Of a stretch of DNA of 64,000 nucleotides, positions 23,545-35,333 are shown one piece after another. Location of the stretch: positions 13,427,242 through 13,491,241 of the forward strand of contig JANVCC010010406.1 in the NCBI GenBank assembly GCA_025345505.1. The letters are read 5' to 3'. The position numbers were made by a program, and so were the translations under genes. The notes under the pieces are model-generated. The model had not been told where the DNA came from. It saw nothing but the letters and a program-made list of their open reading frames with translations, and ran no database searches. Position 1 is the stretch's first letter; the number at the start of each line of letters is the position of its first letter. This DNA is from Todiramphus chloris collaris (taxonomy: Eukaryota; Chordata; Aves; Coraciiformes; Alcedinidae).

Positions 23545-24328
23545 ACAAAATAATAGAATAATTTGGGTTGGAAGGGACCTTTAAAGGTCATCTAGTCCAA
23601 CCCCTCCTGCAATGAACAGGAACACCTTCAGCTAGATCAGGTTGCTCAGAGCACCATTCAACCTGACCTTGAATGTCTCCAGGGATGGAGCATCCTGTCT
23701 GGACAACCTAGGCCAGTGTCTCACCACCCGCATTGTAAAAAATGTTTTCCTTACTTCTAACCTGAATCTACCCTCTTTTAATTCAAAACCATTACCTCTT
23801 GTCCTGTTGCTACAGTCCCTGCTAAGAAGTCTGTCCCCATCTTTCTTATAAGCTCCCTTTAAGTATTGAGGTCCTCAATAAGGTCTCCCCAGAGCCTTAT
23901 CTTCTCTGGTCTGAACAACCCCAAGTCTCTCAGCCTTTCTTCATAGGTGGGGTTTTCAATCCCTCTGATAATTTTTGTGGCCCTCCTCTGGACCCACTTG
24001 AGCAGGTCCATGTCTTTTCTGTACTGAGGACTCCAGAGCTAGACACAGTATTCCAGGTGGGGTCTCACCAGAGAAGAGCAGAGGAGGAGAATCACCTCCT
24101 TGACCTGCTGGTCACATGTTCCTCCTATTAATTCAGGAACACCAGGATTCCTCAATCAATCTATTCCTCTGTCATCTGGACATTGAGTCATTGACCACTA
24201 CTCTCTGGATGTGACCATCCAATCAATACCTTAACCATAAAATAATTCATCCCACCCAGTTTCATTAATGGCAATGAGGTTGTAGCTTTCTAACAGAATT
24301 ATAGCTTCCAGCTTCTCCTGTTTGTTGC
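23545..24328 (-). mobile_element. Older CR1 LINE, 3' part of a split copy
   Basis: Starts with a reversed, decayed CR1 tail and GGTTGGAAGGGACCTTTAAA. Reading up the minus strand it passes the C-terminal blocks. At about 24200 it reaches a reverse transcriptase piece (GHIQRVVVNDSMS). It then jumps to the start of the endonuclease domain, NKQEKLEAIILLESYNLIAI followed by NETGWDE, near 24250-24328. The bulk of the endonuclease and reverse transcriptase is therefore deleted. The copy ends at GTTGC (24324-24328), the left target duplication of the LTR-like element, and resumes at 26553. Confidence 0.85.
24324..24328 (+). repeat. Left target-site duplication GTTGC
   Basis: Five bases repeated at 26553-26557 on the other side of the LTR-like element. 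Removing the element and one copy of GTTGC restores continuous CR1 sequence at the start of the endonuclease region. That continuity supports these bases as a true target duplication. Confidence 0.75.
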
Positions 24329-25329
24329 CATCACGATTTAGGGTCAGGGTGATCCCTAATACTGCTAATACTAACAGTGTTCAATAAGTGTCTTTCAGGA
24401 TAACATTGTGGTGATGACACGAGATACCCTCATCAAGTGGCATCCAGTAACCTCCTGAGATGAATCTGTAACCTGTGGGCATGAACTGTGATGAATTCCA
24501 TCTTTTACCCTGAAAGATTGTTACAATGGATGGAAATCTACAAACATGAATTCAATTAACTTTTCTGTACAAAGAAATGATAACCTAGTGATGAGTATGA
24601 CGTAAATGGTATGGAATAAGGGGTGAATTTCCTGGTTTGAGTGAGAAAATAACTAATTTTGTTCAGTGATTATACTTTTCAGCTCAGTTCTTCTCACTAA
24701 CTGCACTGTCTAAAGTTCGCAGCCTGTTCTCACAGACAGTGTCTGCTTCTAGCAGTGATAACACCCCATGGTTAGAGTTACTACCAAGGACTGGTGTGCA
24801 GACCAAGGCCACTGCTGGATCTTCTGCACCACACTGGGGGTGCAGAAAAGTGAAAGGCTGCACCTGCAGGGAGGAGTGGACAGGACAGGCAACACTAAAC
24901 TGACCTGTGAGGGATTCTATTCCATAGACATTATATTCAGCATAGAGCTGAGGGATCCGAAGGGTCTTTGGGCTCTTCTCCCCTCTTGGCCCACTTTGCT
25001 AGCTTGGCTTGGCTTGGCTCAGGTCCTCTTTTGGTTCCTTCCCCAGAGCACCCAAGGAGGACTCTGTCCATTCTGCCTTCAGTCCCAGTCGGTGTGTTCC
25101 TGAACCCAGTACCAGAATCCAGCTCCTGAACACAGCTCCCGTCTGCTGTGGGGCCCAGTCTCAGACTCCCCCGGTGCCTGCTCCACAGCATCAGTGGTGA
25201 CGGTGATGTAATTACCATCAGGGGGTTGGGTTCCATACTGGTTTTGTATATATTTGTATATATTCCATTATTATTAATTTCATTATCATTAAAGCTGTTC
25301 TAGTTTCTTTGTGTAATCGCCAAGTCTCT
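24329..25329 (+). mobile_element. LTR-like element, left part (interrupted by CR1)
   Basis: This is the left part of an element of about 1.1 kb that continues at 26464-26552. Its first 21 bases match the reverse complement of its last 21 bases at 18 positions, and it is bounded by a 5-bp duplication. The body contains a typical avian LTR-like run: an AT-rich segment with TTTTGTATATATTTGTATA, then CATTAAAGC near 25287 as a possible poly(A) signal, followed by a T/C-rich region. The orientation is inferred from that order. No viral coding sequence is present, so a solo LTR of an endogenous retrovirus is the most likely identity. The exact class is unknown, and a non-autonomous element with inverted termini is the alternative. 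Confidence 0.65.
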
Positions 25330-26463
25330 CAGTACACAAGTCCCTGGGATCCAACGGGATATACCCACGGGTGCTGAGAGAACTGGTGGATGAAGTTGCT
25401 AAACTGCTATCTATTATATTCCAAAAGTCATGGCAGTCCGGTGAAGTCCCCACTGACTGGAAAAGGGGAAATATAACCCCCATATTCAAAAAGGGGAAGG
25501 TGGATGAACCCAGGAACTATAGGCCACTCAGTCTCACTTCTGTGCCTGGTAAGATCATGGAGCAGATCCTCCTGGAGGCACTACTGAGGCAGATGAATAA
25601 TGATGAAGTGATTGGCTGTAACCAACATGGCTTCACCAAGGGCAAATCATGCCTGACTAACCTGGTGGCCTTCTATGAGAAGGTCACAACATCAACAGAT
25701 GGGGGAAGAGCAACCGACGTCATTTACCTGGACCTGAGCAAAGCCTTTGACACTGTCCCGCATGACATTCTGGTCTCCAAGATGGTGAAATATGGATTTG
25801 ACGGGTGGACAATTCAGTGGATAAAGAACTGGCCTGATGGCCAGTTGATGTCTCATAAAAAGTGGTTGTCAATGGGTCGGTATCCACATGGAGACCAGTG
25901 ACAAGTGGAGTCCCTCAAGGATCAGTACTGGGACCAGTCTTCTTTAATATCTTTGTCAGTGACATATGCTGGAACGCGTCCAGAGAAGGGCCACGAGGAT
26001 GATCAGAGGGCTTGGAGCACCTCTCCTATGAGGACAGACTGAGAGAGTTGGGGTTGTTCAGTCTGGAGAAGAGAAGGCTCTGGGGAGACCTTGTTGTGGC
26101 CTTCCAGTATCTGAAGGGGGCTACAAGAAAGCTGGGGAGGGACTTTTTAGGATGTCAGGCAGTGATAGGACTAGAGGGAATGGATTAAAGCTAGAGATAG
26201 GTCAATTCAGGTTAGACAGTAGGAAGAATTTCTTCCCCATGAGGGTGGTGAGATACTGGAACAGGTTGCCCAGAGAGGTGGTGGAAGCCCCATCCTTGGA
26301 AGTTTTTAAGACCAGGCTGGATGGGGCTCTGAGCAACCTGCTCTAGTGGGAGGTGTCCCTGCCCATGGCAGGGGGGTTGGAACTAGAAGATCTTTCAGGT
26401 CCCTTCCAACCCTGACAATTCTATGATTCTATTGATTCTATGATTCTATTGATTCTATGATTC
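25330..26463 (+). mobile_element. Young CR1 LINE inserted in the LTR-like element, internally deleted
   Basis: Starts inside the reverse transcriptase and ends with the 3' tail of GATTCTAT units. The frame at 25371-25901 carries RT fingers and palm: [29 protein letters not shown] and [14 protein letters not shown], the motif A aspartate block. An insertion-like change near 25850 shifts the frame, so the copy is not intact. At about 25966 the sequence jumps from the motif B region to the [21 protein letters not shown], deleting the catalytic YADD-type block. The C-terminal end is read again at 26152-26346 (GNGLKLEIGQFRLDSRKNFF). No target duplication is seen, as is usual for CR1. Confidence 0.9.
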
Positions 26464-26552
26464 CCTTTCTCTTCCCCTTTGGGGAAGGAGGTGGGTTAAC
26501 AGAGAGTGTCTGTTACAGGTCTAAGGGGCCGCCCTGACCCTAAACCGTGACA
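26464..26552 (+). mobile_element. LTR-like element, right end
   Basis: Continuation of the element begun at 24329, after the nested CR1. It ends CCCTGACCCTAAACCGTGAC plus A, the inverted counterpart of the left end, and is followed at once by GTTGC. Confidence 0.7.
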
Positions 26553-27600
26553 GTTGCCTGTGTGTGTGCTAGTGCAGAGGCACTTAACTGGTCTGTCAGC
26601 CATGTCAAGTTCTTAGAGGAACACTCCTTAATTCTTTTGAGGTATTTCACTGGTGTTTCTCTGTTGGCTCCTATTATTTCAGGAACCCCCAGCTCAGCTC
26701 TGTAAAATCCAAGTGTGCAGCACTGTACCCAGCATGTCTCAGAGCAACACGCTGAGGGCCATCCCTAGCAACTCATCCTCAGACCTTGGTATATCATCCT
26801 ACGGTTTGTCACAGGCAAGCTGGTATTATTCCCACCCTGCTTCAAGTCTAGTTTAAAGCTCTGACAGCGAGCCCTGCAAGCTCTCTCTGCCTCTTTTGTG
26901 AGAGGTGAATCCCATCTGACACAGGAAGGACTGGTGCCACGTAGACCTTCCCGTTACCAAGAAACCCAGACCTGTGGCAATGACACCAGCCTTGGAGCCA
27001 TTCATTAATAGGCTGGGTTCCTTCGTTCCTTCCAATGTTGCTACCTACAACTGGAAGGAGAGAGATAAAAATTACCTATGCTCCAGATTCCTTCACCAAC
27101 TGTCCCAAGGCCCTGAAGGCTCTTTTCACAGATCTTGGTCTATGCTTTGCACTTCATTGCCACCCACATGGAAGAGCAGCAATTGATCTGAGGACCATAC
27201 CAAGCCAGGAAGTTTTCCAGTGATGTCCTTAACCTGGGGTCCTGGGAGGCAACAGTCTTCTGTAAGAGGAGGTTCTGTCCAGAGTGTTGGACTCTCTGCT
27301 CCCCTCAGAATGGAGTCACCTACAACTGTATCTTTTCTTCCTTGTAGAGGTGGTTGTGATACAGGATGTAGGCCTTTCTGACCTTGGTGACACCTCTGGT
27401 GTAGATGGACAGTCATCTACATCATCCATTGACTGGTATTCCACATCCAGAGACTCACAGATGTTGTACCGAGGTGCCTGGGAGGGTGAGGTAGGCAAGA
27501 AGGGGCTTTGCCAGTCACACCAAGTTTGGACTTCCCTCCATTCACTCCTTTCCTTTACGTTGCTGCCTTCAGTCTAGCAGGGGGAGGATGCAGGGTCCCC
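26553..27600 (-). mobile_element. Older CR1 LINE, 5' part with ORF1 esterase relic
   Basis: The minus strand, continuing 5' from the piece at 23545-24328, carries the CR1 ORF1 region. The relic of the SGNH-type esterase domain is visible in order. The nucleophile block VVGDSILRGAE is at about 27312-27320, followed by CCLPGPQVKDITGKLPGLV, then LLFHVGGNEV near 27160. The last block (family DGxH) has decayed to MGFTSHKRG near 26900. Stops and frameshifts separate these pieces, so the copy is dead. The segment just inside 26553 aligns with the stretch before the endonuclease start. The 5' limit is uncertain and could extend to about 27740. Confidence 0.8.
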
Positions 27601-30600
27601 TTGATCCTGTTTGTTTTTTTTTTTTTCTGATGGGTCATACTTTCACGGAAGGCCCTTGTTTCTCTGCTAAAAGCCTTCATCCTGTGTGATGACTTGAACA
27701 ATAGCTTTGCATAAAGGCATAATTCATACAGTGAAAGTAACAATTCCACTAGTAGGGCATGAAAAACTGATCAGACCAAGAAGTTTGGCTTCAGCTTGTT
27801 CCTCTATGTTAAGTGTCCTGTTGGAGGTTATACTGTGATGTGAAAGCAAAATGAGGTGCAACAAGATTGGAAAGCTCAATTCTTTTTGTCCTTTGAGCCA
27901 CTGAGCACAGCCTCATTGACTGCCATGCTGGGGTTAGGGATCAAAGAAGAAATTGTAAAGTAAATGCAACAAAGCCACTATTACACATAAGTCCTTCTAG
28001 CTAAAAAACAAAAAACCACCCGCACCTTTATTCAAAGTAGGTTTGCTCAGCAATGTTTATAGCGTACGTTTTCCATGAAGAAAGCCCACCAACCTGAAAA
28101 GCCCAAATGCCAACACAAATTCTGCATCTACCAATCTCTACAGTGAAACAGGGCTCTTGAGTAACACACAACTGCAAGTAGTCAAAAAAGTGTAGCAACA
28201 AGAAAGGGTGCCACAGCAGGTTTGAGTGTCACTCTTTTCTTTCTGATTCAATCTTTAAGCAGCATTTCACAGGTAATCTCACCTTATTGTAAATGCTGGT
28301 TCGGCTTTGTTTGGAGTAATTATGAAAAAAAATTTTGGTATTGTTCAGATTCTATTCCAGCAGGTTCTGTAAAATTAGTTTAAATATTTTAATACATTTT
28401 CTATTCAACGTGCATCTAGATCACAAAATTGCCACCCTATTTAATGCTTTTGTGGACTGTCTTAACAAAGTCACAAGAGACAAAATTGGCATTGAAACTA
28501 GACAACTTTTACCCAGCACTCTTTGTCTTCTCAAGAAGAGCTGAAAAAATACGCGTCTGATAGAAAGCAGCTTCCACAGATTTTAAGCTTCCAGAGGAAA
28601 AAAATCTCCATTTTACAAAAGTGTTTTGACTCCTTATTGGGTAAAAGTCTAACTGATCATGACTAAAGGTTTTGTGCAATAATGGTTCCATCTAACACTG
28701 TTCCCACTTCCTTGATGCATAAGCTGGTCCAGTATTACTGCTTTAACTTTTGCCTAGGATTATCACTTGGACACTAATAATTTAACTTCCATTAAAGCAA
28801 AATATCTTTCATCTTCCTCCAATCAAAGATAGATATGGCATGATTACAACTATGTGCTATGCAAAACAGTAGGTTAACAAGTGAAATCACAGCTCTGCCA
28901 GCCTCACTATTGTGATTCTAAATACATCAGCCCCAGTTCTAGCAGCAACTTTGTTTTGTGTTTTTGCATAGATCTGTGCCGGAATTTTCAGAGAATTTTC
29001 AGGGAAGGAGGAGGCCAGGTCACCCTGGTTTTCATGAGCTTAATCAACCTCCCTGTGTCCATTCCTGGAATAGCTGAAGTAGGATGATTTACAGGTGTAG
29101 CCAAGCCTGCAGTATGCCCACTGATGGGCAGGCTCAAGTATATTTTTAGTCAAAAGTGAAAAATGCATGATACTAAGGAAATAGTTACATTTTCTTCTGT
29201 CTGCCTAGATATAATGCTTTATCCTGTGTAGCTAGTTGCAATCATGCATGAGTTTTGCATTTTCTAGTTATAACAAAGGTATGTTGTAACTTTTAACTAG
29301 ACACATAGAAAGGCATTCTTTGTTACAGTTCACTGAACTAGCCCATCTCATTTGTGAATCATTAATGATACTGACTGCTGGGTAAATTTACTTTGGTTGT
29401 AAATCTATAAGTGGCATGGGAAGATGTGGTAGAATGACTTTTCATACTTAGCTTTTAAATGAGAACATCATTGTTTCAAGGAAGGTAGAGGAGAAATACA
29501 AATTAACATTCTGAAAGGAAGCACAGCAACCTTAAAAAGATAACATTCTTAATTCTGTAATATTCATTTTGCCATTCTGATTCCCATAGCTGTGTGTTGC
29601 AGTAAGTGAGTATACACAGTGATGCAGAAGTTGTCTACTTTAAGACTGTCCATTATGGGAGAAGCTTTTTGAAGTTGCTTATTGAGGAGGCTTACTTACA
29701 GTGGTTTACAGACAAAGTTGAAAAATCAGGTTCTTCAAAATGCATTTATGTTATTTCGGGTGATAAAGTGCTCCAAGGTAGGAAGCAGCAAGTCTGAATG
29801 TGAAGAAGCATTTTCTTCAGGACCATAGCCTAGGAAAATGGACAACTGTTTTCATAGTCACTCTAGCTTCAAATACAAAGTAATCTGTAATTTGGTGCAG
29901 TAAAAGTTAGTAGATTCATATTCAGAAGGAAAGAATGCTGTTTGGTTTTTTTGCCTCTTACTGAAGGAGATAAGCTGTATAGCAAAAAGTGCTTTATGGA
30001 ACTATTTTTCATTAGGACAGAGTTGATAAAAATTCAGGAATACACTGTGGGTATGGCACAGGCACTTGGAAGAACTCTTATAACTACATACAAGCACCAA
30101 AATAATAACCATCCCCCCCCTACTCTGAGTTTCCACCATGTGAGAAACTCTGATGGTTCAAAATGGGGTTTTGCTCTGAAATGGGGAAAAACCAAACACC
30201 AACACTTCACAGAATCAAAAGTTCTGTCAACTTTAATTTATGTTGTTTGGAGGAATATAGCTGTCACATAGCTTCTTTGCTACAATTCACTATTTTGCTA
30301 TAGGAGGATTTGCAGGACATAACAAAAACCTGATGTAGCTCAGGCACCCAGAGAAAAGCACCTGGCTTTGAGGCATTTCAAATCATGTTGCTCCCCATTG
30401 CATAGGGAACCTACATAAGTCTCCTTTGAAAGGCTCTCCATCAAAAGGAAAAACTGAATTCTGAAACACTTGAATTCAACAACTCTCAGTTCTTCATGGT
30501 AGCTTGCAGGATTCAGTGATTTCAGAAAATTCAGTTTCCTACATCAAATTAAGCTGCAGTGTAAATAGGAATGCACTGGGCAAAGGCAATTTTTAGTACA

Positions 30601-33250
30601 GCTCTACTAAACTCACATGTATACCAGTCAGTGACCTTGGGCTTACTCATTTTTGTTCTGCTAATGGCTGACTCAGAGACAACCTTGCTAATAATTTCAT
30701 AGTAATATCAGCTTGGAGCAGTATTTTCAAAGGTAGCATTGCAAACACATAACAGGCTTTCTTTTCACTTTATTTATTTATCAGTTTGGATTTTGTCCTT
30801 ATATTTCTAGTCTAATTTATGAGTGTGGTAAAAGGTAACCTCTCATTTCCTAAGCATGCTGGGTTCCTGGGATGTGTTTTGGACAATGTGGACATTAACA
30901 TGCATCGACTTCTCTATCTTTTGTTAACATTTTGTCTAATTCACAGTAAAAGTGATGCTCTTTTCCTTATATTAAATGTTCTGAAATAACTTAATTGCTT
31001 GAATATGTTAGAAACAATAACCAGTAGAAAATCAAAATCCCCTTACATGTTGTGTAGTAGAACCACATGGACAAAGAGCCAAGAAAAATTGTCACAGCAC
31101 AAAAATGTAATTAAATGTTCTTCTTTTATTTGTGTTTCCACCCAGGGTGCAAACACACACTGAGGCATTCATTTATCTCTACAAATCTCTAGCCTCACTA
31201 CAGCAATAATCAAGTCCAGACTTAAAACTGTGACCCAAGTATTTTGTAGACAAAATCTCTGAGATTTTTTTCTATTTCTGTTTCCAATTATACTAATCTA
31301 CACAAATGCCAGTAGTCTTATGGTGAAGGACAATGCCTGGAGCAGTCTTCTGTAAAGGCATCTTGCAATAAGAGGTTCTGCTGGTCACTGAGGTTTTTAA
31401 TTTCCAGTTTTCTTTTGTACCATGCACATATATCTTTCAATTTTACCTTTTTTTTTTGTATAAAAGAATTTTATGAAACAGGACAAAAATAACTTATGAT
31501 TATATGAAAAATAACTGCAACAAATCACAAAATTATACATAGTTGTAGAGAAAAAATGTGTAACTAATTATTTTGAAAATTTATTTTTCATGGAATGCAA
31601 CAGATACATCTTTAGAGAAAATATCAGCCAGGTATACAGTATGGCAAATGGAGTTTGTATGTGTATATGTAAGCATATATAAATATGTATAATACTTTGT
31701 AAGGTTTAGGAGAAACATATTCCCACTTTCTCATCAAAGTGCTTTGTGTAAAAATTATTACACAAGATGCTACTTTCTGCACAGAATAAAGGGATATTTT
31801 TTCTTAAATAAAACCCCACTCAGCTGATTTTAAATTGTGGTCTTTTTCTTTTGTTTCATCTGTCCTTAGGAAATATTTAGAAAGAAAAAAAATCACACAA
31901 CTAAAAAGTGCTGTTTAAAAAATCTGCTATAAAATTACACACGGAAAACAGGGAACAAAGAATTAAAATGTCATTTTTTGTACTCATTCACACCTCTTCA
32001 AAGAAAGTTAAAAAATAGAATATAATATGACAGATGGCCTTAGCATTGCAACACTTCAGCATCCAGTATCAGTAAACCATAATGCCTATGTGATGTATGT
32101 ATGTATATAAACATGGGTCTATATACATAGAAAGGGAGATCCACATATACACATTCACTGTCATACACTCACACATGTACACGCGTGCTCTGAAACTGTT
32201 TTAAACTCCAGTGTAGACCCAATAGGAGAACTGTATAAAAGAATTATTGTAAATAATTTCATTAGAATATTTTTTAATGTCCATAGTCTAAAATAATTTC
32301 ATCTCTTAGGTATGAATCCCTTTAGAAAGTTAACAATCCAGAAAGTAGAATAACAACACAAAAATCAGTGAGGCACAGATATTTGTATGTAAGTCAGTAA
32401 CTGGCATTATGCTATGTAGTTTCACAAGCACCATTTTTCATTGCAACATGTGACAAACATAATTCCCTATTTAAATATCCAAAATACATGAGACAAAATG
32501 GTTCTTTTTTATATAATTGCCCTAAGTGATATAAGCTGATCCCCTAAAGTCAGTCTGACTCCAAAGAGAGTAACAAAATAATCATGAAGAATCTTCTTTG
32601 TCTGTGATACAGATGTAAACAAAGGCATACCTTTTTACTGACTGGTAGCCCACTCACACATGCTTAATTTAACTCTACTCTAGCTCCTTCTTTTTAAGAT
32701 TAAGGCTCATAGAAAGCTGTAAATATATATATTATATATATATATATATATGTGAAAGCATGAATGAATAACTTGCAAGAGTTTCCTTTTATAAATGTAA
32801 CTGATGAACTGCTAAATTACAAATATCCTTTTTGAATTCTGTATTCCCACATTCCCTTTGGTCAGGATCTTTCATGATGTATAAGCTCCTACTGCACAGC
32901 TTGTACATTCAGACACTATAAAAAGTATTTTAAAAGTTTTAAAAATCAAGGTGGTACAAACTCAAAGTCAGCAGTAATATTGCAGTTTCGTACACATAAA
33001 CTGACAAATTCTGGACAACCATATGGTTACAAGAACCTTCAAGGACTTATATATACAAAAGTATGTACATACATATACATACATATGTACACACTATGCC
33101 TGGGCCTGCCCTTACTGACTTTGGTGGGACAAAACATAATCCTACATATTTTAAATTTAAGTGTTCAGCATGCCTAATGACTTGTGCTGAGACAAGCTGG
33201 ACCTATGCAGTGACTACAGAATGAGCTTTAAGATAGCACAAAATTAAAGC
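27601..33250. other. Intergenic-looking AT-rich DNA
   Basis: No gene, repeat family or exon recognised over about 5.6 kb. Short simple-sequence patches occur near 32095 (ATGT) and 32727-32752 (AT). Minus-strand AATAAA signals occur, for example at 31125-31130, and could serve a longer 3' UTR of the minus-strand gene. Confidence 0.4.
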
Positions 33251-35196
33251 TTTATTAAAAAGCAAAACTCGCTGTCAATGCCAGATCACACATTAATGCA
33301 AAAGGACTATCTTTTTGCCTGTGTATGGATAGCTGTGCAGGGAAGCCTGAGGTCATGTAATGCAACGCAAATCACATGTAGAAACAACTAGACATACTAT
33401 TGCACACTGATGCAGAAGGACGTTCATCTGTGATGTGGGAAGTAGAATAAAAGAGGGAAGAATTTAATACAGAATTATCTGTATTTAAGCCATATTACTT
33501 CTTATTGCACATCATTTATGTGCATGGTTTTTCCATATATTCTTAGCATTTATTAGATGAAAATTTCTCCATTAAATATGTAAGCACATATGCCTGCAGA
33601 TAAGAATATACTTCATGCATAAAAACTTCAAAAGATTGCCATTGTTATAAACACCTGGACATAAATTCATCTGTGCAACATAATGGCAAATTAAATTATG
33701 AATTTGACCCAAACTGAATTCAACAACTTTCAAAAGCTTCTCAGGATTTAAAAAAAAAAAAAATCTATAAACATTTTTTTTTAAATTCATCTTTCTAGAT
33801 GAGTAATTTCAGAAGTATAGTTATGGTCTAGCCTGTAAGAATGAACTCTGGATTTTTGTCCTTCTTAATATCAGGTCATAAGAATATTAAGATGCACACT
33901 ACACAGTAAGAAGACCACAAAATGGATGAACAGGGATTAATAACTTAAAAACTGAGTCTTAAACAATGTAAGAGTTGCTCCCGAGGTATACAGGGTCACG
34001 GTGATGACACATATCCACTGCAAAATACTGTTTATAACTCAGACCTTCTACTTTTCACGAAGGACAACTGATCTGGTTGCATCCTGGACTGAATTCAGGG
34101 GTCAGAGCCTGACATTGGGTAGAAAAATCGAAATCACCAAACCAGTTCTGTTTGCGTATCTAAATAACCAAAGGGAACAGAGAAAAGAGTAGCTCTTCTT
34201 CTTGAAAATGTGTTATTGAAATAAAAAATGTTAGGGCAACAAAAGTTTAATTGAATCAGTACAGATTGCTTTAAAAAAAATCTGGGAAGTTAAGGAAGAA
34301 TGTTTTCTACAGGGTATTTTTAAACCTTCCTATGGAGTACTATAGCACATATAGCAATAAAGCTCTACAATATAATTAAAAATCAATAGAAAGTTAAAAC
34401 ATACTTATTCTTATCTAGCAGCTGTGCTAAATAAAGACAATATCCACGTACCTTCTCATGTAGTGCATTTAACCCTTCTTATTCACTGCATAAAGCAATG
34501 TATCAGAAGGAATATTGGAAAAATAGCAATGGCCATATTGTATGGCTTAAAATACAGTGGGAAGGAAAAGACACCTAAGCCAAGGCCTGTAAGAAATCCA
34601 GTACCAATGATATTTGGCTCCAAAAAGAAGCCGCACCAATGCCTCCAATGAGTAGTGCCAGGATGTATGCCTAATTTCTCTCCCTTTTTGATGCTGGTGT
34701 GTGTTTAACTTTGGAAGCATCACATGTGAACAGGCTGTGCAAAAAGCTGTGTACATTTGAAATGTTTCTAGTATGCCCTGGTTTTACTTCTTTTTCTAAA
34801 ATTTTCTAAAGCTGTATTCTTCAATAAGTCCACCCATTCAGCTTGAAAGGATTACAGACAACAAGCAGTTTTCTTATTCAGTCTGTAAATTCCCTTTGAG
34901 AAATTAAAAGGAAGAAAGAACAAAAAAAAGTTGAGTTGAGTGCCACAGTGAAAAAAAAAGAAACAATTGTCCAAGGTTTTGGAAAAGCGTGCTTTCTCCA
35001 AACACTCTCCTTCTCAGTTGCCTGATTGATTACACGATGAATGCTTGGTGATCGCTTTTTTCCTCTCCGTTGTGTATGTATACAACACATATCCCCATAC
35101 ATACATGACAGTTTCATGGAGAGGAAAATTTCTGGAGAAATATCAAAAGGGCAAGATGAAACGGAATCAAGTCCTTTTAACTAGATTTGTATTACT
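33251..35196 (-). other. Candidate 3' UTR of minus-strand gene
   Basis: Follows the stop codon of the terminal exon at 35197. The first clean AATAAA seen on this strand is at 33251-33256, which would give a 3' UTR of nearly 2 kb. The length is inferred. Other signals further left are possible. Confidence 0.3.
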
Positions 35197-35333
35197 TTAG
35201 CCTTCAGTATAGACAGAAGAAAGATGGCTAGAACAACGATCCACTGCATTTACTTGTAGGAAACTGTTGTCCTCTGGCATGCTGCGAGCTGAATCACCAA
35301 AGATACCTGTGGACCCTGCTTGAAAGTCATAAA
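35197..35333 (-). CDS. Terminal exon, minus-strand unidentified gene
   Basis: The acceptor on the minus strand is TTTTTTCCAG, just after 35333. The exon contributes two bases to a split codon, then 44 codons (YDFQAGSTGIFGDSARSMPE onward, ending CSSHLSSVYTEG) and TAA at 35197-35199. It is the last of six exons (48226-48350, 46187-46268, 45437-45618, 42322-42432, 36536-36718 and this one) that total 820 bases. After the first base, which completes a split codon, they give exactly 273 codons including the stop. All introns are GT-AG and phases agree at all five junctions. The tail is rich in Ser, Asp and Gly. The protein as a whole (His/Pro/Gln-rich in one exon, no membrane segment) suggests a nuclear regulatory protein, but I cannot name it. 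Confidence 0.6.

Noticed and set aside
24329..26552. DNA transposon as the identity of the inverted-terminus element
   Set aside because: The 5-bp duplication, the AT-rich TATA-like and ATTAAA signals and the resemblance of the body to avian LTRs fit an LTR better. It is kept as an alternative, not excluded.
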